The position numbers and the translations under genes are program-made. Positions 47,614 through 56,600 of a stretch of 64,000 nucleotides of DNA are shown in pieces. This stretch comes from Crithidia fasciculata (lineage: Eukaryota; Euglenozoa; Kinetoplastea; Trypanosomatida; Trypanosomatidae), in contig CM003426.1 of NCBI GenBank assembly GCA_000331325.2, forward strand, positions 191,001 through 255,000, given 5' to 3'. The notes beneath the pieces are model-generated. The model had not been told where the DNA came from. It saw only the letters and a program-made list of their open reading frames with translations, and searched no databases. Positions within the stretch are counted from its first letter, which is position 1; each line of letters opens with the position of its first letter.

Positions 47614-48081
47614 GGATGAGCGCACGACTTTTGTTTTTCTCCTCCTCGAAAGCGTTCCGCTTACTTCCGCCTCGCATTCGAAGGTGCGGGTGGGACCGTG
47701 ATGAACTTCACCAACGACCCTATCGAGCATACAACACTAAAGAAATAGAGCATTAACAGAAGCGAGTAAGACGATGAAAAAAGAAAAAACTTTTCTTTTT
47801 GAAGGAGGTCTAAGGTGCTCCAACTGCCTAAGTCACATGCCTCGCTAGACACTATTTGAGGAACAACCCTCGTCTCTTCCATGCCGCCTGCAGACTCGCC
47901 GTTGAATCGGCAATGCACTTTTCTCTCTGTCCCTCTTCCATCTCCAATACCACTCCCTTTTCCTTCCTTCTCCTTCTCTCCCCAACTCTCCGCGCACACG
48001 CAATCGCAGCTTTCAGCTTTCAGCCACCACCTCGACCTTCGAGTAACAAAAACCCACCTCTTCACGCCTCTCTCCGTCAAC
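47614..48081. other. Spacer upstream of the first P34/P37 gene
   Basis: About 470 bases. From about 47878 the sequence is shared with the flank of the second copy. A pyrimidine tract at 47919-47991 leads to AG at 48008-48009 (AATCGCAG). Confidence 0.7.
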
Positions 48082-48836
48082 ATGCCCGCCAAGGCCGCCG
48101 CTAAGCCCGCCGCGAAGCCCGCCGCGAAGGCTGCGCCGAAGCCCGCCGCCAAGGCCGCCGCCCCGAAGCCGGCCGCGAAGGCGCCTGCGCCGAAGGCCGC
48201 CGCTGCTGCCCCGAAGGCTGCCGCCCCCAAGGCTGCCGCCGGCGCGTCGAACGGCGTGTACGTGAAGAACTGGGGCACGGGCTCCGTCGCGGACGCCACC
48301 TCGGTGTTCGCGGCGGCCGGCAACGTGACCAAGGTGCAGCTGCGCCGCCACCGCTACGCGATCGTGTTCTTCGACAACGCGGCCGCCGTCAAGAAGGCCA
48401 TCGACCTCTTCAACGAGAAGGAGGTGCTGGGCCAGACGGTGCTCGTGGTGCCTGCGAAGACGAGCCCGAAGGCGGACGCGCACGAGAACTCGTCGTGCGT
48501 GTTCGTGAGCCCGATCTTCCGCCCGAACACGACCAAGAAGCAGGTGATGGAGCTGTTCTCCGGCGTGAAGGTGCTGCGTCTGCGCCTGTACCGCCAGAAC
48601 TTCGTGTACGCCTACCTGGACTCCGCCGCTGCGGCGAAGAAGTTCGTGGAGGAGAAGAACGGCTCCGAGTTCCGCGGCCACAAGATGCGCGTGGAGCTGT
48701 CTGCGCGCTCGCTGGAGAAGCTGAAGGCGCGCCAGGAGGCCTCCAAGGTCGTCATGGCCGCCCACCGCCACCACAAGGAGCAGCACTAAGCTGCCGCTGC
48801 GTGCGTGTGTGTGTGCGCCGTTGCTTCAGCGTAGTC
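47878..48836 (+). repeat. Tandem duplication, unit 1
   Basis: First copy of a roughly 960-bp unit containing about 200 bases of 5' flank, a whole P34/P37 gene and about 45 bases of 3' flank. The second copy starts 1803 bases downstream. Identity stops abruptly after GCTTCAGCGTAGT in the 3' flank. Confidence 0.9.
48082..48789 (+). CDS. P34/P37-type (NRBD) RNA-binding protein, copy 1
   Basis: 235 residues. The first 57 residues are almost only Ala, Pro and Lys, in repeats like those of histone H1 tails. Two RRM domains follow: RRM1 at about 58-128 (RNP2 VYVKNW, RNP1 RHRYAIVFF) and RRM2 at about 139-210 (CVFVSP, RQNFVYAYL). This architecture is that of the trypanosomatid-specific P34/P37 (NRBD1/2) proteins, which bind 5S rRNA and take part in 60S ribosome biogenesis and export; the T. 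brucei members end in Lys-Lys-Asp-Gln-like repeats, which are absent here. The C-terminus is basic (AHRHHKEQH). The ATG at 48082 follows the acceptor at 48008-48009. The copy at 49885 encodes the same protein. Confidence 0.93.
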   Translation: MPAKAAAKPAAKPAAKAAPKPAAKAAAPKPAAKAPAPKAAAAAPKAAAPKAAAGASNGVYVKNWGTGSVADATSVFAAAGNVTKVQLRRHRYAIVFFDNAAAVKKAIDLFNEKEVLGQTVLVVPAKTSPKADAHENSSCVFVSPIFRPNTTKKQVMELFSGVKVLRLRLYRQNFVYAYLDSAAAAKKFVEEKNGSEFRGHKMRVELSARSLEKLKARQEASKVVMAAHRHHKEQH

Positions 48837-49884
48837 TCCTCTGGTGCCGTGCTTGCCGACCATCTCCCTCTCACAGCCAACTGCTTGTGCATTACCGTCA
48901 AGTCTGTGATGCACCACTCGTGCCGCCCGCCTTTACCTTTCGCGTGTAGCGTTGCGCAAGTGGTGTGGACTTCAGCGCACAAAGCATTTTGTTTCGTCTT
49001 GTGAGGAAAGCGGTGGTTGCTGCAAGGTGGTGCCTCTGCACTGCTTCTGTGGTTCGCCTCTCGCACGGCCCGAGTGAACAGCGGATGGAGACGTCACTTT
49101 GTCCCTCTTTTTTTATTTATATTTTCCTTTTTTTTTCCAAAGCGCTGAAAGCTGATATGCAATAAAGGAGTCCGATGATGGCGTTGTCCCTCCCGCTTTG
49201 TGTCTTCTATATATTTTTTCTGTTTCTCTTTTTTTTGACCGTCCCACTCCCCTCTCCTCTGCCGCCTTCTCTCACTCCTACCCGCTGGCCTCTGCAGGTT
49301 GCCGTGACTGGGAAAGAACATGGGCGGAGATGCGGTGATGGACGGGTAACTAAGCCGTAAGTAAGATTCAAACTCAGGTTTGTCGCACTTCTCAGCAGAG
49401 AAACAATTAAACAAAAAAGAGAATTTTGTGAAAAGCACAGTAATTTTAAGGGCCATCGTCTCTGATAGTCTTGAAAGCAGCGGCTGCTGTGCACTGGAAG
49501 AAAAGAAAAAGAAGAACTCAGCTGGAAAGAAGAATCGTTTTTCTCATTCACGCGCCACTTTACTTCAGATGTGCCACTCGCAGCAAAGTAAGTAAGATTT
49601 TCTGACGCGCACTATCTTTCATGGCTCTGCGCGTTTCTGATAACACAATGCGCTCCTTTTGTGGATCACCGTGTGTCTATTCCTTGCCGCCTGCACACTC
49701 GCCGTTGAATCGGCAATGCACTCTCTTCTCTGTCCCTCCTCCATCTTCAATGCCGCTCTCTTTTCCTTCCTTCTCCTTCTCTCCTTAACTCTCCGCGCAC
49801 ACGCATTTGCAGCTTTCAGCTTTCAGCCACCACCTCGACCTTCGAGTAACAAAAACCCACCTCTTCACGCCTCTCTCCGTCAAC
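48790..49884. other. Spacer between the two P34/P37 copies
   Basis: About 1.1 kb. The first 45 bases belong to repeat unit 1 and the last 200 to repeat unit 2. Between them is T-rich spacer unlike that after copy 2. I see no gene. Confidence 0.65.
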
Positions 49885-50639
49885 ATGCCCGCCAAGGCCG
49901 CCGCTAAGCCCGCCGCGAAGCCCGCCGCGAAGGCTGCGCCGAAGCCCGCCGCCAAGGCCGCCGCCCCGAAGCCGGCCGCGAAGGCGCCTGCGCCGAAGGC
50001 CGCCGCTGCTGCCCCGAAGGCTGCCGCCCCCAAGGCCGCCGCCGGCGCGTCGAACGGCGTGTACGTGAAGAACTGGGGCACGGGCTCCGTCGCGGACGCC
50101 ACCTCGGTGTTCGCGGCGGCCGGCAACGTGACCAAGGTGCAGCTGCGCCGCCACCGCTACGCGATCGTGTTCTTCGACAACGCGGCCGCCGTCAAGAAGG
50201 CCATCGACCTCTTCAACGAGAAGGAGGTGCTGGGCCAGACGGTGCTCGTGGTGCCTGCGAAGACGAGCCCGAAGGCGGACGCGCACGAGAACTCGTCGTG
50301 CGTGTTCGTGAGCCCGATCTTCCGCCCGAACACGACCAAGAAGCAGGTGATGGAGCTGTTCTCCGGCGTGAAGGTGCTGCGCCTGCGCCTGTACCGCCAG
50401 AACTTCGTGTACGCCTACCTGGACTCCGCCGCTGCGGCGAAGAAGTTCGTGGAGGAGAAGAACGGCTCCGAGTTCCGCGGCCACAAGATGCGCGTGGAGC
50501 TGTCTGCGCGCTCGCTGGAGAAGCTGAAGGCGCGCCAGGAGGCCTCCAAGGTCGTCATGGCCGCCCACCGCCACCACAAGGAGCAGCACTAAGCTGCCGC
50601 TGCGTGTGTGTGTGTGTGCGCCGGTGCTTCAGCGTAGTG
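49681..50639 (+). repeat. Tandem duplication, unit 2
   Basis: Second copy of the unit at 47878. The pyrimidine tract and AG (49811-49812) are conserved but the 5' flank carries several substitutions, whereas the coding part differs at only two synonymous sites. Confidence 0.9.
49885..50592 (+). CDS. P34/P37-type (NRBD) RNA-binding protein, copy 2
   Basis: 235 residues, identical in protein sequence to the copy at 48082. I count two base differences, both silent: T to C at 50037 (Ala codon) and T to C at 50382 (Arg codon), compared with 48234 and 48579. The Ala/Pro/Lys-rich tail and both RRMs are therefore the same. The 3' flank diverges about 45 bases after the stop, so the two mRNAs carry different 3' UTRs and could be regulated differently by life stage, as happens in tandem trypanosomatid gene pairs. 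The T. brucei orthologues P34 and P37 are also a close pair but differ in protein sequence. The presence of three or more copies would not be visible if a collapsed repeat were mis-assembled. Confidence 0.93.
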   Translation: MPAKAAAKPAAKPAAKAAPKPAAKAAAPKPAAKAPAPKAAAAAPKAAAPKAAAGASNGVYVKNWGTGSVADATSVFAAAGNVTKVQLRRHRYAIVFFDNAAAVKKAIDLFNEKEVLGQTVLVVPAKTSPKADAHENSSCVFVSPIFRPNTTKKQVMELFSGVKVLRLRLYRQNFVYAYLDSAAAAKKFVEEKNGSEFRGHKMRVELSARSLEKLKARQEASKVVMAAHRHHKEQH

Positions 50640-51413
50640 TTCTCCGCCACTCCGCGTTTCCTGTTTTTTTTTCCCAGCAGGTGTTTGACAGTCTCGCTCT
50701 TTGAGCCTGTTGAACCGTCGGCTGTGAGGACAGGAGTGCGGTGACGCGGTGCACCACCTTAACATGGTTTTATTATTACGCTGAAGCTTTCAAGCAATAA
50801 AATGGTGTCCGTTGCCTGCGCTCTGCAGCTGGTCGACAGTGCCTCTTGTTTTTTTCTCTTGCTCTCTCAGGTTTTCTTTTGAGAGCGGGAGAGGGAGAGG
50901 CAGCCTCCAGCGGCGGCGGTGGCATAATACACCTACTGTCTTGTACTTTTCTCATTTTACGCCTGAAAAAAAGAAAAGCTGTGGAACACACAAGAAGGAA
51001 AGATTAGTGCGCTTGAGGCGATGCAGGCATGCTGTGGCTGCTGTTAGGGCGGCGCACTGCACGGCTTTCACTGTGTGTCAAGAAGCCGTCATAACATCTT
51101 CATGAGAGGTATTAGCGGCGAAGGAAAAGGCGCTGTTACCCTGCGCGTTAATGTCGGCTGTTGCGCGTTCGTTTGCAACGCACTAGCCAGCGAATCTTGG
51201 CCTTTGGATGCAACGAGCCGCAGACACATGTGGTGACTAGTGACGATGCGCATCTCTCCGTCTGCTTCATCTGCGTCTCTTTCTTCTTCTCTGCGTATCA
51301 CCAACACTCTGCTGTTTTCTCCACCACTTCTGTTGTCAAACGCGTTCTTGCGAAAGTAACAGACTCAGATCGTAGTGTTCCCTCTCCCTCTCTTTCACGT
51401 ACCTTTGCCCCTC
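50593..51413. other. Spacer, P34/P37 copy 2 to cyclin gene
   Basis: About 820 bases. Pyrimidine-rich sequence at about 51250-51335 precedes the cyclin gene; the exact acceptor is not clear. No other feature is seen. Confidence 0.55.
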
Positions 51414-52301
51414 ATGTCATCCAACCCGTCATCTCCGGTGTATAGCTCACCTGCTTCCACGAGCTTCGCACCGCCTTACCTGCCTTCCTTCACCGGACGC
51501 TACGTGCGCCTCTCCCAGTCTGCCTTCGTCCTCTCCGACTTCCTTGTGCGGAAGCTGCGGCTGACAGAAAGTGCGCTGCTCACCTCTCTCTGTTACTGGC
51601 ACGAGTTCGTGGCCGTTCACGGCATGCGGAAGGTAAACGAGGTCGTGTTGGCTACCACCTGTGTCTTCCTTGCTGCCAAGGTGGAGCACGCACACATTCG
51701 CCTCGTACGCCTTGTGGAGCTTGCCTTCGATCTCGAGGGCGGCACACCACAGACGGAGGTGCAGCAGTGGTGCCGCGCCGTGCTGGATGTCGAGCTGGTG
51801 CTCTGCGACACGATCCGGTTTGATTTCGTGCGCATCTTCCCCCTCGCCGAGACGCTGAACGCGTTGAGGGCACTCACCGCTGCTGGGAAGCTGTCGGAGG
51901 CGGCGCAGCAGGAGATAAGCACGGCGGTGCGTCGCGCCTTTCTTTTTTCCTTTGTGGCCCCGCTGTGCACGAAGGTCACCATGCAGCGCCTCTGCACCTC
52001 GCTGCTGTACATTATTGTTACGTCAGGCTATCGGGAAACGGTGCCGGTGGTGCAGGCTGTTTGGACTGCGCCAGCTGCGGAGCTGCCGGATGAGACGGAG
52101 TTGGAGGGCATCACGAGTGTCTTGATGGACGTCTTTGCGTATTTGCACAAGAAGTTCGGCGTGGCGGCGCTCGATGACGCGAACGAGGCGCGGTGGAAGC
52201 GGCGGCGCTCGCAGCACGGCAACGAGACGGGCGTCGCAAGCTCCGTCTTCAGCAGCGCGAGTGCCGACTTCACCCCACTCATGCGGATGGCGGAGCAGTA
52301 G
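51414..52301 (+). CDS. Cyclin-box protein, transcription-type cyclin
   Basis: 295 residues. The first cyclin box (about 45-140) has the pattern LLTSLCYWHEFVAVHGMRKVN followed by VVLATTCVFLAAKVEH, the core five-helix fold. A second, less conserved box follows (about 165-250). The long loop and the spacing recall cyclins C, K, L and T rather than mitotic cyclins; no destruction box is visible at the N-terminus. In T. brucei the comparable proteins pair with CRK9 or CRK12 and are needed for transcription and spliced-leader processing; which one this is cannot be decided here. The tail is Arg/Ser-rich. The ATG at 51414 begins a Ser/Pro-rich N-terminus of about 25 residues. Confidence 0.9.
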   Translation: MSSNPSSPVYSSPASTSFAPPYLPSFTGRYVRLSQSAFVLSDFLVRKLRLTESALLTSLCYWHEFVAVHGMRKVNEVVLATTCVFLAAKVEHAHIRLVRLVELAFDLEGGTPQTEVQQWCRAVLDVELVLCDTIRFDFVRIFPLAETLNALRALTAAGKLSEAAQQEISTAVRRAFLFSFVAPLCTKVTMQRLCTSLLYIIVTSGYRETVPVVQAVWTAPAAELPDETELEGITSVLMDVFAYLHKKFGVAALDDANEARWKRRRSQHGNETGVASSVFSSASADFTPLMRMAEQ

Positions 52302-53601
52302 TTGTCGGCGCGTGGTGGCAACAGAATAAATAGGCTGCTTTCGACTGCGCGCCACTGTTTCTGTTCAGGTTTTTCTGCGCTTTTGCTCACTGTTGGTGTC
52401 GGCATGTCGGCGCAGCAACAGGATTGTCTTTCTGGTGATAAGGTTCTTGGTGGCTGGTGCTGGAGCGGCCTTCCTGTTGCGCTGCTTTGTTGGCGCACCA
52501 GCCACCCTCTCTGCTTGTCTTTTACGCATTTTCTCTCCGACAGTTGGAATACGAATCTCATATTGTAGGTACCAGAGAGGCGCTTTCGCACAAAGAAAAA
52601 AAAGAAGTCGGTTTGAGAGTAGATGTTGACGGGGTAGACGCATGCAAGGGTCTCCACTGTCGCGTCGTGATCGTTGCGCTTCTGTGCGCTGGTGGCTGCA
52701 CCGCGTCACGCACGAACCACGGTGAGAGCTGCATTTGTCTCCAACTGTTTATTCACTTTTTCCTCCACTCCTGAATTTTCAATCTCTTCTCCCTTTTTTT
52801 GAAATTCAGTCAGTGCCCTCTCCACCAAAAAAGTCTTCTTTCTGCAAGCTGCAGGCTAGAAGAGAGAAAGAGAGCGAGAACTCATAGCATCAAAAAAAAA
52901 AAAAAACACACACACACACAACGGGCGTCTTATGGTAAACGTGGCGGAGAGTCGTGTATTGCCTTCCAACGGTTTGTGTTTTTTTTTTTTTGACATCTTC
53001 TTCTTCTTTCCGTGTTAGCTTTTGCTTTCCATCGCACCTACAAGTAATTAGAGCGTATTAGCAGAGCACTTCACTACGCCTCGTAAATCACTTTTCTTTT
53101 TCTGACCAATATTGTTGATATTCACCTACCGCTCTTCAGCGGGGCAAGTATTCTACCTCACTCTCATTGCAGTCTCAATTCTTTTTCCTTTCACTCACAA
53201 ATTCACGCAGCTCATACGCAGTCTAGAACATTAAAACAAAAAAAAAGAAGAGAGACTTGAAACGCGACATTTCGTGCCACTGCTGCGATCCGTGTTTTTA
53301 TTTTGTGTTTTCTCTCTTTCCGATTGCATTTTTTTTTTATGGTGCTGCATCATCGATTCCATTTTTTTTTTGTCCGTCCTCTGTTGATTCTGCACCGTTA
53401 ATTTGCTGCTCACTCGATCGAGATTAAAAGGGAGAAGAGCGAGAGGGGTGGCGACGGAGTGCGGTGGAGTCGCACGTTTTCTCTTCCTTTTTATTTTACT
53501 TTACACTTCACTGTGCATCGCTTCCTCTCCGCTGGGCATCGTTGAGATCGAAAAAAAAAATATCTAGACGAACAACTTAGCTAGCCTTCCACATTTCTGC
53601 A
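52302..53601. other. Spacer, cyclin to RIC1 gene
   Basis: About 1.3 kb. It contains an A15 run at 52892-52906 with a CA repeat to 52920, then T-rich sequence with a pyrimidine tract at about 53475-53540. No gene is seen. Confidence 0.6.
52892..52920. repeat. A15 run joined to (CA)7
   Basis: A homopolymer followed by a dinucleotide repeat in the spacer; likely polymorphic and hard to sequence. Confidence 0.75.
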
Positions 53602-56600
53602 ATGCAGTTGTGTAGTGGATCGGTGCGTGTGCACCGCAACGACGACGCCTGCGAGCCCGGGGAGACGGTGCAGTCCATGGCGGTGAACCCAAACGGCACG
53701 ATTCTCGCCGTCGTCACGCAGCTGCACCTCCACTTTTGGAGCTGTGGGCCCAAGACGGTCTACCTCACCTCCCTCCTTATCCCTGGCACCTCGCTAGATG
53801 ACAACCCAGCGATGTTTGTGCTGTGGCGGCCGCGGCAGGGCAACCACCTCGCCGTCGTCACTGCACGTCAGGTTGTTTTCTTCGAGGCCGACATCAACTT
53901 GAAGACAGGCGACTTTCTCGTCTGTGCGGAGCGCCACCGCGACGCGCTGCTCCTCCAGCACGTTGACGCGGCCTCACGTGTCTGCTACTCGACCGAAATC
54001 CGCATCGAGGCAGGGCTCACGACGTCCGCTGCTGTTGCCGGCCCCTACGCCTTTATCGTCACGACGACGGCCGGCGTGGTGTATGTGATCGGCTGGCACC
54101 AGCAGGACGTGTTGCATCAGTGGACGACGGTTGGACTGCAGGAGGGCGGACACGTCTTCACCGCTGCTGCGGCGCCGGAGCGGGAGAAGAGCGGCAGCGT
54201 GCCGCAGTACGGCGCTTCTTCTGGCATCAACAGCGCAGAAGCGGCAGCGGACACTGCGACGTTAACGCGGGAACCTGCGAGTGGTTCGGCGGCCAAGCCC
54301 GGCGCTGCACTGCGTGGATCGCTGGCCTCTACGCCACTCTCGTTATTTCATCGTGTGGACCCGCTGCAGCGTCGCTATCCGCTGCAGCAGCAACACCCGC
54401 GTTCGTCAACCCAGTGGCCTGGCTTCACCACCGAAGCCGCCCCGTCTTTTCAGGCTAGTATGGGCGTGGCGGGCGGTATTCGACCGCCTGGTAGTGCCGT
54501 GCGCACCAGCGAGGACACGTCGTGTGGCGCGTCTCCAACCACCGCGGCACGTGTCAGTATGCCGGAGCAGAACACGGACGCCGTGCTTCAGCAGAGAGGC
54601 GGCGTGAATGGCGCAGTCGGAGGGGGGCCGCAGGAGGTGGACTCTCCTTTTTTAGACTCCAAGGCAGCTATGCCCAACAGCAGCGGCTTTTTCAACTCTA
54701 GTTTTGGTTTGACGGACACGCAAGCCCGCAGCATCGCCGACGCCGGCGGCAGCAAGGCACCCGACCAGCGTCGCGCCAACGGCGGCGAGTTGCTCTCCGG
54801 CACAATCCTGCACGCCTCCTTCATTGCACGCGCCAAGGTGCTCTCGTTTGTCTTTTCCAGCGGCGCGGTGCTGCTGTGTCGGCCCTCCTGCGGGACGAAC
54901 TTCACGCACAGCAAGGTGCAGCTGCAGGGCTGCGTGACGCCCATCGTCTCGGCCTCCATGGTGGCGATGAACATGCGACATCTCCTGCTTGCCGTCTGCA
55001 CGCAGTCCGGTGCGCTTGCGTGTCGGCGCATCGACGCCGGCAGCCTTGCCGTCACCCCCACGCCGCTGTGGAAGGGACTGCGGGGGCTGCAGGAGCGCTT
55101 CTCCGCTTACGCGTCTTCGTCCACGACGTCCTCGCAGTCGCTCGGGCTCATCTCAGCGCTGGAGTGGAGCCCCTCTGAAGAGCTGCTCTGCGTCGCCTTC
55201 TACAAGCACGGCGTGGTGCTCGTGCACTACAGCGGCGCCGTTGTGACGCACCACCTCGCGGGGCCGGCGAGCGCCACCCTCCTGCGCAGCCCGGGCACTG
55301 CTGGACTGGCTGCCGGTGCAAACATCAATGGCAGCAGCAGCAGCACCACGAGCGGCAGCGGTGCCATCGGCTGCTCCTTCGTGTCGTGGAAGGCGGACGG
55401 CACGCAGCTGTGGATGGCGGCACCGGAGCAGTCCTGCTTCTTCTCCACCTCGCTTGCACGCGTCCTGACGGTGGATGTTGCCGGACCGACGGTGGGCTGC
55501 CACACGCCGCTCACGCTGCTCGCCGATGACGCGCTCTACCTCGTGTCGGTCTCCGAGGCTGCAGGGCGGCAAGGGGTGCGGGAGCTGGTGCTGGTTCCTG
55601 AGGAGTACCTGCGGGACCAATTCCCGCTGCTTTACGGTGCCGTCTCGTGCGACGGCAACCTCATCGCTTGTGCAGGTCGCCGCGGCGTGCTCGTCTTCAA
55701 CCGCGACCGCTTTTCGTGGAAGCTGGCCTCGCGGAAGCAGGAGGAGATGGCTTTCAGCTGCGTGGCCGACCCCGTGTGGCTGCGCGACGTCGCTGTTGCG
55801 GTGCCGGCGCTGCGTGCCGACACCAAGACCTACGAGCTGATTGTGCTCTCCACCTTCAGCGTGTCGCCGTCGCACGCGTTGGCGCGGGTGGCGCTGGATG
55901 GGCGGCCGTCGATGCTTTCCTGCGTGCATCAGGACCACCGCAGCGAAGGTTATGTGGTGGTCGTGGACTGCAACCAGGTGGTGCGCGTCTTCCGGTACGA
56001 CGCCTTCATGGACGCCCCGAGCAGCGCCGCCAACGCGCCGCCACCAAAGTTTTATGTCTCCCTCACTCCAGTGCAGCAGCTGGTGCTGACGGGCGATCTC
56101 GCGAGCCCGCTGCACGTGATGCCAGTGTGTCTGCGCCGCGAGGAGGACGACCGCGAGAACCCGCAACGCACCAAGGACCACGTGGAGCTGCGCCTGCTGC
56201 TGCACCGCCGCGGCGATCACGGCCTTGTGTGGATCCGCGGTGCCGGTGTTGGACCGGCAGGTGCGTCAGCCAACGTTTCTCCAACAACCCTTCCACCGCA
56301 GCCGCACTCAGATGGAGCGTTGCCACACGTGTACGCGGCCAGCGAGCCGTTGGAAAGGAGCAACTCCCCTTCCACACCTCTTCCTTACGTCTACCGCTGC
56401 TGGGTCGATCGCACGTCGCCACTGCAGGGCACCTTGTTGCTGACGCACGAGGATGGCGGGGGTGTGGTGCTCTACCAGCTGCAACCGTCGACTGGTGCAG
56501 GAGTGAGCAGTAGCGGTGGCGCTGCGTCATCGGTGGGCGTCGCGGCGCAGCGGGTCGAGGTGACGCCGACACGGGACACCGAGCTGCTGCCTCTGTGCGT

